DNA of 64,000 nucleotides, taken from assembly GCA_950097015.1 (NCBI GenBank), contig CATNEN010000007.1:3348001-3412000 (forward strand). The letters are read 5' to 3'. Position numbers and translations under genes: made by a program. The notes beneath the pieces are model-generated. The model saw only the letters and a program-made list of their open reading frames with translations, was not told where the DNA came from and searched no databases. This document shows, piece by piece, positions 1 through 10,540 of the stretch. Positions within the stretch are counted from its first letter, which is position 1. Every line of letters starts with the position of its first letter. Source of the DNA: Macrostomum hystrix. Its lineage: Eukaryota > Platyhelminthes > Macrostomidae.

Positions 1-3000
1 CCCCGTTGTCCCCAGTCGAGCCTCATCGGCAAGGGCTTCTACAACCTCACCAAGCTGGAGCTGCTGGACTGTCTGCTGCAGCCGGACACGCTGCGAACGT
101 TTGGCGACTCGACCCGGGCCTGCCGCACCCTCACTGAGATTGTGCTGGACTTTAATGAGTAAGTGCGGATGTGATTTCTTGCCCATTTTAACAAGTCCGT
201 TATAACAAATATTTTCTCTTAAAAATTCAGATTCTCAGATGAGGGATGCAAAGAACTCTGCCTTGGCTTAATTGGCAATAAATACTTAAAGACACTCAGC
301 TTGTGCTACTGCGATCTCACCTACCTCAGCGGGAAATGCCTGGGTACTTTGGTGTCTCAGTCGGCTGTAGTGTAAGTCGCATTTTCATTGCCCTTCAACT
401 TGCCTTTTTAGCAATTTTTTTACGAACGACTTTTCATATTAATCACCATAAAATTCACGGACAGTGACCTCTTTCTTGACGGCAACGAATTGGAAGCTGA
501 GGGAGTCATCTATCTGGTGGATGCTCTCGCCGACTACGCTGAAGACGAGGCCAAGCGACGAGAAGAGGAAGCTCAGCGCAAGCTTCAGGAGGCCGCCGAG
601 AAAGCCCTGCAGAGTGAGCCGCCCGGGTTGGGAATTAAATGATTTTATAAATAGTTTTCAGGCTAGCTTGTTTTTTTCAAGGTCTTTCTTGCCCCTGATT
701 GGCTGGAATCCCTGGCCTAAGTATGGGTTCTTTTTTCAGACCTGTATCTAGCCGCTGATTGGCTGGCACTTATGCGCCACCTAGCGCTTTCTTTTCTGTG
801 CTCTATCTAGCCGCTGATTGGCTGGAATCCCCGGCATGGGCGCATATTGTTTTCTGAGCCCGATCTAGCCTCTGATTGGCTGGCACCCTTCTCGTAAAGT
901 AGGGCATTCACTTGACTATTATAACCTGCTGATTGACTAACCCTGGCGTATTTATTAGTCTGGATTAAGGGTAGCCTTATTTAGCCGCAAACATTCTGAC
1001 ACCCTGCCAGGAATTGGTTTGTTACCAGTCCTTATCTTGTCCCCCAATTAGCTGGTAGCCTATTGTTTTCATCAGACTGGAATAAATTAGCCCTGTTTTC
1101 CCGAGAGGCATTGAGGTTTTTCTAACTGGATTATTCGCTGGCTAAACTGCTAGATAGCCACTCATGCCTAAAACAAACAAAATTGCTTCTATTAAAGAAT
1201 AAGGGGACTAACCATGCAACAAATAATATATTCTTGCACTTTCAGCCACAAAGAATCCTTACCACTACGAAACATCCAGGCGTAGCATTGGCAGTGCGAG
1301 TTTTATCTGTTTTAATTTCATGTTTTGTTTATCATTTTCAGTTATTTTTGTTTTATTCCTTTCAACAAATAAGTTTTTTATTAGATTTTTTGCCGGACGT
1401 GTCTAAAAGTCAGCTGGAACTCCTTTACTAAAAATATTTTAGTTTTTGCAACTTGAAGTTATGCAAAAGTTATGCACGCCAGGAATTTTCAAAGATTTTT
1501 CTTTCATGCTACTGCAAGTAGCAATAAACTAATTAATTGGTCCATTGTTCAATGAATGCCTTAAAAACCGTTTTCAGGCGCCTCAGAGGCGAAGCCCGAT
1601 TCCGCTGCGTCATCCAAGAAGGGCGGCAAAAAGGGCGGCAAAAAGGGCGGCAAAAAGGGCGGCAAAAAGGGCGGAAAGAAGGGCGGAAAGAAGAAAGGAA
1701 AGAGAGGTGAGTGAGGCGTTTCCTGGGTGTTTTTTTACTTTCTCGGAATGCTTGATTCGTAAAATTCTCGCCAACCTGGACGATTCAAATCTGATAATCC
1801 CGAATTCCTTATTTGAGTCCTGACACCCTGAAATTCCCGACATCCTGAAAGTCCCGACACTCTAAAAACCCTGACACCCTGAAATTCCTGACACCCTGAA
1901 AGTCCTGACACTCTAAAAAACCTGACACCCTGAAAGTCCTGAGACCCTGAAAACCCTGACACCCTGAAAGTCCCGAGACCCTGAAAGTCATGACACTCTA
2001 AAAACCCTGACACACTGAAATTCCTGGCACCCTGAAAGTCCTGACACTCTAAAAACCCTGACACTCTAAAAACCCTGACACCCTGAAAGTCCTGACACTC
2101 TAAAAACCCTGACACCCTGAAAGTCCTGACAACCTGAAATTCCTGGCACCCTGAAAGTCCTGACACTCTAAAAACCCTGACACCCTGAAAGTCCTGACAC
2201 TCTAAAAACCCTGACACACTGAAATTCCTGGCACCCTGAAAGTCCTGACACTCTAAAAACCCTGACACTCTAAAAACCCTGACACCCTGAAAGTCCTGAC
2301 ACTCTAAAAACCCTGACACTCTAAAAACCCTGACACCCTGAAAGTCCTGACACTCTAAAAACCCTGACACCCTGAAAGTCCTGACAACCTGAAATTCCTG
2401 ACACCCTGAAATTCCTGACACCCTGAAAGTCCTGACACTCTAAAAACCCTGACACCCTGAAAGTCCTGACAACCTGAAATTCCTGACAGCCTGAAAGTCC
2501 TGACAAAATTCCATTTCTTTGTTTATATTGAACATCAACGGACAAAATGGATTCAGAAGACGATGATAGTGACATCGAAGACAATGGTAATAAATGTGGA
2601 AATAATTAACAGGAGATCATTTATAGAAATTCACTTTCGTTGCTTTTCTTTTTCTTGTATTACAAAGACAGATTTCTGAAAATTCTGAGCGTGACTGACT
2701 AAATGCATGTATTAACTTCTATCGATCTTTCGCCCTATTCATATGAACGCAGAGTAATTTTGTTTAAATTAACATTTCAGCCGTTTAAAATTCGAAAAAG
2801 GTGAACTATAAAATATAATTTATTTTGCACTTCTATTGCGTGCAACTCGCGATAGAATTTCCTACATAATCAACAGCATCCAATAATCGAGTAATCAGTT
2901 AGTATCCTTAAGTCGGTCAGTTAGCGTCACGTACAATGAGTTCACCATCCAGTTACAAAGCAGATTTATTTACATTTTCAGTTTTTTTTTAAATTCACTT

Positions 3001-4454
3001 GGCCTTTTGCAGCAGGTCCCAATGCATCTTCTGGACTGGTTTCAGATAGATGAAAAAACCTTCTCAGTTTTGTTTTTCTCCAATTATTTTTAATAGAATT
3101 GCAATTTTTGACGTTCGAGATACTACTTATAGTAGGCGAATAGAAAACATTTTTTAATATGAAAACATTTTAATTTAAATAAATTTAATAAAAATAAAGC
3201 AATTTCCATTGCGAGCAGGCCGTCGGAAGAAGCCAGTTGAGCGGCCCGCCATCGAGCCGGTGATTCGCAAGCTGCACCTGGCCGACAACGGCATCGACCA
3301 GGTCGGCAGGGGCGCCAATTTTGTCTGCTTGAAATGCGTCATTCGGCTGGGAAAGTGAGTGCCACGGCCTGCCGGACTGTGTGCTCAATGCATTTTGGGG
3401 AATCTATCGGGAGATGAAGCTAGAAAGGAATCCCAAAAAACTTAAGGTAATCCCAACAAACTTAAGAGGAAATCCAAAAAAAAATTTAGGGTAATCCCTA
3501 AAACTTAAATGATATCCCAAAATGCTAAAAAAGAAACCAAGAGGGAATCCAAATAAACTTAAGGGAATCCAAACAAACTTGAGGGAATCCAAACAAACTT
3601 GAGGGAATCCAAACATACTTGAGGGAATCCCAACAAACTTAAGAGGAATCCAAAAAATCTTTAGGAGAAAAAAACACAGGGAAATCCCAACAAAGTTGAG
3701 GAAATCCCAAAAAATTTAAGGAAATCCCAACAAAGTTGAGGAAATCCCAACAAAGTTGAGGAAATCCCAACAAAGTTAAGGAAATCCCAACAAAGTTGAG
3801 AAAATCCCAAAAAGTTTAGCGAATCCTGACAAACTTGAGGGGAATCGCAAAAAACTTAAGTAGAATCCCAAAAATAGGAAATCCCAAAAAATTACATTTC
3901 CAAATTATGTTAAAATTACTTGAAATTTTTTGAAGTTTTCTTTGAAGCTGTCCTAAAAAACTGACTGAAACAATGAGTCCTATGCTACATATCAAACAGC
4001 GTCGTGAGCTGCTCCAAGACTCTGGAGGAGCTGGACCTGTGGGGAAACGACATTGGCGACGTCGGCGGTCGGCTTGTATTCGAGTTCCTGCAGGCCCGCA
4101 AAGAAGGTGAGCTTGGGAGAGAGAACGTCAGTTAAAAACCGGATGCACCTTCTGCACTTTCTACCCCTTCTACCCCTTCTAACCTTTCTACCCCCTCTAC
4201 CTTTTCTACCCCTTCTACCCCTTCTACCCTTTCTGCCCTTTCTACCCGGTTTACCCTTTCTACCCCTTTCTACCCCTCTGCCCCTTCTTCTGACCCATAT
4301 TTCCATCATCGGTTCCCTTTCAGCCAAGCTGCCCTCGATGTCGCTGCGTGTTGGACCACGAATGAACTCGGAGACATTCTCCAACATTCAGAAGCTCGGC
4401 TCCGGCCTCAAGAAGAGGAAGCGAGCCAGACGGGGCCGCAAGAAGAAGAAGTGA
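1..4454 (+). CDS. Leucine-rich-repeat protein, 3' part (8 exons visible)
   Basis: Exons read as 1-158 (open at the window edge), 231-371, 465-613, 1578-1706, 2557-2586, 3219-3354, 4000-4106 and 4324-4454 (stop TGA). All junctions are GT-AG and the phases agree. The early exons give RI-type leucine-rich repeats (LTEIVLDFNEFSDEGCKEL, then LKTLSLCYCDL and VVDLFLDGNELEAEGV), so a curved protein-binding scaffold is likely. Exon 3 ends in a charged helix (EDEAKRREEEAQRK). Exon 4 is a run of KKGG repeats. Exon 5 is a 30-nt acidic microexon with a weak acceptor, the least certain part. Exons 6 and 7 return to LRRs (IRKLHLADNGID, LEELDLWGNDIGD). The C-terminus is very basic and ends in KKKK. The exact family is not recognised. 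Function beyond protein binding is unknown; nuclear or cytoskeletal location is possible but unproven. The 5' end lies outside the window. Confidence 0.8.
690..890. repeat. Degenerate 59-bp tandem repeat, 4 copies, in an LRR-gene intron
   Basis: The core CTGATTGGCTGG recurs near 695, 755, 814 and 872, a spacing of 58-60 bp, with AT/CT-rich filler between. The rest of this intron (614-1577) holds no gene that I can see. Confidence 0.7.
1818..2505. repeat. 17-bp minisatellite in an LRR-gene intron
   Basis: About 40 copies of a unit with two main variants, CCTGACACCCTGAAAGT and CCTGACACTCTAAAAAC. The long minus-strand reading frames through it are by-products of the repeat, not genes. Confidence 0.95.
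3410..3890. repeat. 20-bp minisatellite in an LRR-gene intron
   Basis: Tandem units such as GGAAATCCCAACAAAGTTGA with many point differences, starting about 55 nt after the donor at 3355. The preceding intron (2587-3218) is AT-rich with no gene seen. Confidence 0.9.
4148..4290. repeat. Pyrimidine-rich short tandem repeat in the last LRR-gene intron
   Basis: Irregular copies of CCTTCTACCCC fill most of the 217-nt intron between exons 7 and 8. The unit resembles the 14-bp array that starts at 4735. Confidence 0.85.
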
Positions 4455-4734
4455 CCAATGAGTATCGCAGAACCTTCTTGGTAGCCTTGGTTGTCACACT
4501 TTCCTTTAGAATATCATTTGAGAATATTACTAGAATATTACTTGAGTCCACCTATTAACTGCTATTCTATGTACGTAATTTACTGACGCAAACGTTTATG
4601 TAAAGATAATACTTCGAGCCGTGAAATTTAATTTTTCTGACCTCACATTCCAAAGCAGCAGTACAACATTCATTATCAACCTATGCCGACCAAATCACAC
4701 CCCATCATCCACTACCATCCTCCTCCTTCTTGTC

Positions 4735-5186
4735 CATCTTCTCCCCTCTACCTTCTGCCCTCTACCTTCTCCCCTCTACCTTCTCCCCTCTACCTTCTGC
4801 CCTCTATTTTCTCCCCTCTACCTTCTGCCCTCTACCTTGTCCCCTCTACCTTCTGCCCTCTACCTTCTGCCCTCTACCTTCTCCCCTCTACCTTCTGCCC
4901 TCTACCTTCTGCCCTCTACCTTGTCCCCTCTACCTTCTGCCCTCTACCTTCTCCCCTCTACCTTCTCCCCTCTACCTTCTGCCCTCTACCTTCTCACCTC
5001 TACCTTCTGCCCTCTACCTTCTGCCCTCTACCTTGTCCCCTCTACCTTCTGCCCTCTACCTTCTCACCTCTACCTTCTCCCCTCTACCTTCTGCCCTCTA
5101 CCTTCTCCCCTCTACCTTCTGCCCTCTATCTTCCCCCATTTACCTTCTCCCCTTTATCTTCTCCCCTCTATCTTCTCCCATCTACC
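4735..5186. repeat. 14-bp minisatellite, left array
   Basis: About 32 copies of TACCTTCTCCCCTC and variants (CTGCCC, TTGTCC, CTCACC). The array is cut sharply at 5186/5187 by the 5' LTR of the retroelement. It lies downstream of the LRR gene, after about 280 bp of spacer. Confidence 0.95.
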
Positions 5187-5341
5187 TGTTGTGCAGTTGA
5201 TTAATGCACGTACATAGTTCGTACATGTACACCTCTGATATCGATTGGCGCAGAATATATATATTCCAAATACTGAGAGCCAACTTGGCGTGAAAGTTTC
5301 GGATACTAACTTGGCTGACTCGCTACTATTCATTTACAACA
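5187..5341 (+). repeat. 5' LTR, 155 bp
   Basis: It starts TGTTGT and ends ACAACA, a perfect 6-bp terminal inversion. The start coincides exactly with the end of the minisatellite array and the end is followed at once by a TGG-starting site, as expected for an LTR. No second copy exists in the window to confirm the ends. Confidence 0.75.
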
Positions 5342-5342
5342 T

Positions 5343-5360
5343 TGGCATCGCAAGCTCAAG
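5343..5360 (+). other. Putative primer-binding site
   Basis: TGGCATCGCAAGCTC follows the LTR after one base. The TGG start fits a tRNA 3' CCA end. I cannot name the priming tRNA. Confidence 0.45.
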
Positions 5361-5472
5361 CGAACACCCACCCCAATAAGCCGGGGTCGGAGTAGACTGA
5401 AGTGAAGTGACTGCAAGCCTGCCAAGCCAAGAGTAAACAACAGCGCCAAACTGCAAAAGTGCAAACTGAAAC

Positions 5473-8455
5473 ATGACGAGTGACAGCAACTCAGCAGAAG
5501 CGCCGCGGATCAGCGTATCGCCGCCGGATCAATTCCTGCCGCAGCCGGGCCGACCGGCGAGGCCGTGGAAAGAGTGGAAGGCCCTCTTTGAGAACTACTT
5601 ACTTGCGGCCGGCTACGACACTTTGCCGGAAGCGAGGAGGCGCGCGCTGTTGCTGCACTGCCTTGGCGCGGAAGGGCAGCGAGTCTTTGCGGCTGTGGCA
5701 GCAACGAAGAGGCCGAGTCCGACAGAACTCGCGGCGACAGTCGCGATTCTGGACGAGCAGTTCGGAGCCAAAGTCAACGTGGTGGCGGAGCGCCACAAGT
5801 TTCGGCAGCGCAGTCAGCGTCCGGGTGAAAAGATTGCGGACTTCGTGGCGGCTCTGTATGCTCTGGCTGGCTCATGTGAGTTCCGCGACATGATGGAAGA
5901 AATGATCCGCGACCAGATCGTGGAGAAGGTCAGCGACAGGCGAATTCGAGAGCGCTTGCTGATCGAGGACGGCCTGACGCTGCAGAAGGCAGTGACGCTG
6001 AGCCAGCAATGGGAGACCAGCATCGCTGAGGCCAGCGCGATAGAGACGGAAGGCGCAGCCGCGGCCGGAGCACAGCTGGAAGAAGAGGTGAAGAGAGTCC
6101 GACTACAACCAGACAGGAAGAACACAGGACAAGGGCGACCAGATCGAGAGTCATGCTCCAAGTGCGGAGGCGGGCACAACAGACGAGCCCGGTGTCCAGC
6201 TGAAGGCAAGTGTTGTCATGTCTGCGGGAAGGCGAACCATTTCGGCCGGATGTGCAGGTCGCAGGGCGCCAAGGTCGCCGAGGTCATGGACGAGAGCGGC
6301 CAAGCCGTGTACATGGTGCGCGGCGCCTCCAGTCCCGACATCCGCTGCCGGCTGAAGGTGCATGGCATCTGGCTGAATCTGCTTGTAGACTCGGGAGCCA
6401 AGGTGTCCATCCTGTCAGAGAGGACCTTAAGGAAGCTCGGAAACCGGTCGCCACTCCAGCCGTCGACCAAGAAACTCATCGCGTACAACGGCAAGGCAAT
6501 CGATGTCGTCGGCGAGGCGGTGCTGTCCGTCAGCTATCGCGGCCAGCTGGTGCCATTTTTCTGCTTTACCGTGGTACGGCAAGGCTCCGACATCATGGGA
6601 ACGGATCTGATGCAGCACCTCAGCTTCCAGGTGGTGGACAAGGACGGCGACCTCGTGCGCACAGTCGAAAAAACGGCAGAGCTACCGGTCTGGCTGGCCG
6701 AGCGCTTCAAGCCACTGACGCAGGGACTCGGGCGGATCCGAGGATTCGAGCACCGGCCCAGGCTGAACCCCGCCGTGCCCCCGGTGGCGCAATCGCTACG
6801 CCGCATCCCACTTAGCATCAAAGACAAAGTCCAGGCGGAGATTGACCAGCTGCTGGAGGATGACATCATCGAGGAGATCCAGGCTTCAGAGTGGATTTCG
6901 AACCTGGTGATCGTCCCGAAGTCTGATGGCAAAATCAGGGTCTGCAATGACCTCAGGTGCCCAAACAAGGCCATAGTTCCGGATAAGCAGCCGCTGCCGA
7001 CATTCGAGGAGCTGACAACGGAGTTCAAGGGCTCGACCGTGTTCACTAAGCTGGATTTAAATTCTTCGTATCTGCAGTTGGAGCTAGCAGAAGATAGGCG
7101 GGACTTAACGGCCTTCATTACGGAGAAAGGGCTGTACCGGTACAAGCGCGTATGCTATGGCCTAAACAGCGCCCCGGCGGCCTTCCAGAAAGTTCTCAGC
7201 AAGATTCTCCATGGCTGTTCCGGGACGCTGCACTACATCGACGACATAGTGGTGCACGCTGCCAACGAGGCGGAGCACCTGCGGCGGCTCACGACAGTGC
7301 TGGACAAGCTGCTCGCCCATGGCGTCACGCTCAACGCCTCAAAGTGCCAGTGGGCTGCAGAGACAGTGCAGTTCCTGGGCTACATCGTCTCCGCGAGAGG
7401 ACTTCAGCCGATGCAGTCTAACGTTGAAGACATCGAGGTGGTGCCGGAGCCCCAGAACGCCGAGGCAGTGGCCTCATTTCTGGGAATGGTTAAATTCTAT
7501 TCCAACTTTCTGCACAACCTGTCCGACATCGCCGAGCCGCTGCTGCTGCTACTTCGCAAAGAGCAGCCCTGGAACTGGACAACAGATTGCCAAAAGGCCT
7601 TTTGGAGGCTCAAGAAGATGGTGGTGTCCCCAACATGCTTGCGATTCTTCAGTCCCGACGACAAGATCATCGTGGCCTGCGACAGCTCCGCGCACGCTCT
7701 GGGGGCCGTGCTGATGCAAGACGACAGCGCCGGGGTTCGAAGACCAGTCGCTTTTGCGTCAAGGACCCTGTCAGCGACCGAGCGGCAAGTACTCCGCATC
7801 AGAGAGAGAGGCTCTCGCGTGCATCTTCGCGTGCGAGAGATGGCACTATTTCCTGTTCGGCCGGAGATTCGAGCTGCACACGGACCACCAGGCTCTGACG
7901 ACGCTGCTGACGGCTCAAGGCAGCGGCCACCGGCCTCTGCGGCTTCATCGATGGGCCGACCGCCTGCTCGCGTACGACTTCCAAGTCTGCCACGTTCCTG
8001 GCAAGAAGAACATCGTGCCAGATTTTTTGTCGCGCCACGGCGCTCTCGAAGGAAAATGCCCAAGGCAAAGCGAAGAGGACTCGACCGAGCTCAAAGTGAA
8101 TGCCGTACTGCTATCGGGCGCGCTGGAGATTGTCAGTCCAAGCGAACTGGCCGAGGCATCCCTGCAGGACCCGGTGATCAATGATGCGGTCACAATGACG
8201 CTCCAGGGGTGGCCTAACTCCATCAAGCAGCTGAAGCCGGAGCTGCAGCCGTTCTGGAGGATGCGGACGCAACTGGCGCTCTGGAATGACGGCAAGTGCC
8301 TGGCCAACGGCACCCGAGCAGTAATCCCCGCATCCCTGAGGGAGAAGACGCTGCAGCTGGCGCATTTCGGGCACCTCGGCGTGAGCAAAATGAAGCAGCA
8401 TTGCCGGGACGCAGTCTGGTGGCCGCAAATCGATCAGCATATCGAGGAATTTGTG
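5473..8455 (+). pseudogene. gag-pol polyprotein of the LTR element, frame-broken and truncated
   Basis: One open frame from ATG 5473 carries a Gag region (about residues 1-225), two CCHC-type knuckles (about 228-241, with atypical C-x2-C-x3-H-x5-C spacing, and 248-261, standard), a retropepsin active site DSGA (near 306), and reverse transcriptase (about 435-640) with YIDD at 588. RNase H begins near 720. At about 7780 the homology passes to another forward frame, consistent with one extra base. RNase H then continues (near 7790-8030) into the integrase N-terminal region, ending just before the expected CxxC of the HHCC zinc site. Gag and Pol share one frame with no programmed shift between them. 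Both the break and the truncation suggest a dead copy, unless the break is a sequencing error. Confidence 0.9.
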
Positions 8456-8462
8456 CTTCTCC

Positions 8463-8800
8463 TTCTTCCCTCTACCTTCTCCCCTCTACCTTCTGCCCTC
8501 TACCTTCTCACCTCTACCTTCTCCCCTCTACCTTCTGCCCTCTACCTTCTCACCTCTACCTTCTCCCCTCTACCTTCTGCCCTCTACCTTCTCCCCTCTA
8601 CCTTCTGCCCTCTATCTTCCCCCATTTACCTTCTCCCCTTTATCTTCTCCCCTCTATCTTCTCCCATCTACCTTCTCCCCTTTATCTTCTCCCCTCCATC
8701 TTCGTCCCTCTATCTTCTTCACTCTATCTTTCCTTCCTTGTCTCCCTCCATCTTCTCTCCTCCATCTTCTCCCCCACCTTTAATCTTGTCTGAACTGCTC
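8463..8800. repeat. 14-bp minisatellite, right array
   Basis: Same unit as 4735-5186. Its first part repeats the last 150 bp or so of the left array. At 8672/8673 it shows the uninterrupted equivalent of the LTR insertion point, then continues with divergent copies. Confidence 0.93.
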
Positions 8801-9465
8801 CAGCTAAGCAAAGGCAGTTCAACAAAATGCAGTTTTTTCTTCAGATTCAAGAACTACCTTCTTGAAATAGGCTGAAAATAAAATAATAAAAGTACGATCC
8901 GCTTTCTGCGAAACACAGAGGCCAGACAGGCTCGCATGTCAAGGTGCCAATTTAATTTCATTGTCGCAGAGCCAATGGATTTTATGATCCAAAAAGATTT
9001 TCAGTGGTTTAATCAAACCACTCGCTAAGGTCTTAGGGCTAAAAAAGTCTACCTGGAATCCACAGGTACTACAATTTAACCCAATAAAGATAATCTAAGA
9101 AACTTAAACTTAGATAAAAGTTTAACGACTAAATCAACGGCGGCAGTGAGAGACAGACAGGACAGAGACACGGAGAGAGCGAGGACCGCGTGGCGTGGGC
9201 CGACACAGAAATAACTGGCCCACCGAGTAACTTCCCGGTTGCTGGCTAAGCTAAACTGGGTGGAGAGAATAAGAACTGCTCACAAATAGGAGCTTGCATT
9301 TCTGCTCATGACCAGGCTTGGTTGAGCAGAAACTGGTTGAGAGGTCATTGTGAGCCAGCGGGTCACTGACAAGTCCATCTCGACAGCTCATGACTGATTT
9401 GGAATGACGGCGAATGAACTTGATAAGGTAGGTGATTTTTCTGTCCTGGCGGGGAAGTGAGGGTC
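8801..9465. other. Spacer without recognisable gene
   Basis: Contains overlapping AATAAA-like signals near 8878-8890 and a purine-rich patch near 9145-9185. No coding exon could be supported. Confidence 0.6.
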
Positions 9466-10460
9466 ATGCAGTCAGGTCACAGTGAGGGTCATGCAGTCAG
9501 GTCACAGTGAGGGTCATGCAGTCAGGTCACAGTGAGGGTCATGCAGTCAGGTCACAGTGAGGGTCATGCAGTCAGGTCACAGTGAGGGTCATGCAGTCAG
9601 GTCACAGTGAGGGTCATGCAGTCAGGTCACAGTGAGGGTCATGCAGTAATAAGTCACAGTGAGGGTCATGCAGTCAGGTCACAGTGGGGGTCATGCAGTC
9701 AGGTTACAGTGAGGGTCATGCAGTCGTACGTCCTAGTGAGGCTCATGCAGTTAGGTCATAGTGAGGCTCATGCAGTTAGGTCATAGTGAGGCTCATGCAG
9801 TTAGGTCATAGTGAGGCTCATGCAGTTAGGTCATAGTGAGGCTCATGCAGTTAGGTCACAGTGAGGGTCATGCAGTCAGGTCACAGTGAGGGTCATGCAG
9901 TCAGGTCACAGTGAGGGTCATGCAGTAATAAGTCACAGTGAGGGTCATGCAGTCAGGTTACAGTGAGGGTCATGCAGTCAGGTTACAGTGAGGGTCATGC
10001 AGTCAGGTCACAGTGAGGGTCATGCAGTAATAAGTCACAGTGAGGGTCATGCAGTCAGGTTACAGTGAGGGTCATGCAGTCGTACGTCATAGTGAGGCTC
10101 ATGCAGTTATGTCATAGTGAGGCTCATGCAGTTAGGTCATAGTGAGGCTCATGCAGTTAGGTCATAGTGAGGCTCATGCAGTTATGTCATAGTGAGGCTC
10201 ATGCAGTTAGGTCATAGTGAGGCTCATGCAGTTAGGTCATAGTGAGGCTCATGCAGTTAGGTCATAGTGAGGCTCATGCAGTTAGGTCATAGTGAGGCTC
10301 ATGCAGTTAGGTCATAGTGAGGCTCATGCAGTTAGGTCATAGTGAGGCTCATGCAGTTAGGTCATAGTGAGGCTCATGCAGTTAGGTCATAGTGAGGCTC
10401 ATGCAGTTAGGTCATAGTGAGGCTCATGCAGTTAGGTCATAGTGAGGCTCATGCAGTCAT
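9466..10460. repeat. 25-bp minisatellite, about 40 copies
   Basis: Units contain GTGAGGGTCATGCAGTCAGG (variant A) or GTGAGGCTCATGCAGTTAGG (variant B). Variants occur in alternating blocks (A, B, A, B), and the A/B switch is marked twice by a CAGTCGTACGTC unit near 9722 and 10077. Confidence 0.95.
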
Positions 10461-10540
10461 TTACGCAGTCATTCGTAATTTTGAGATTTTCCTTTCTTTC
10501 AAAAGTAAGAAAGTGAAAAGTTTTATCTGAACTCAACCAG

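Larger units (their letters stand above)
5187..8455 (+). mobile_element. LTR retrotransposon (Ty3/gypsy type), 3'-truncated
   Basis: A 155-bp 5' LTR, a primer-binding-type sequence and a gag-pol reading frame are present. The domain order is Gag, two zinc knuckles, aspartic protease, reverse transcriptase, RNase H, then the first part of the integrase zinc-binding domain, which is the Ty3/gypsy (metavirus-like) order. The element stops inside integrase, where the 14-bp array resumes at about 8456. Catalytic integrase, any downstream genes and the 3' LTR are absent. One reading-frame break lies in RNase H. This copy cannot be autonomous as assembled. Confidence 0.93.

Noticed and set aside
4621-5217. 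Three overlapping long frames of Pro/Leu/Ser repeats
   Set aside because: They are translations of the 14-bp minisatellite in all frames; no signal of selection and no gene structure.
5473-8184. The 903-residue frame as a host gene
   Set aside because: Zinc knuckles, DSGA protease, YIDD reverse transcriptase and an adjacent LTR identify a retroelement.
9466-10460. CRISPR-like regular repeats
   Set aside because: Units are contiguous with no unique spacers and the context is a eukaryotic genome.
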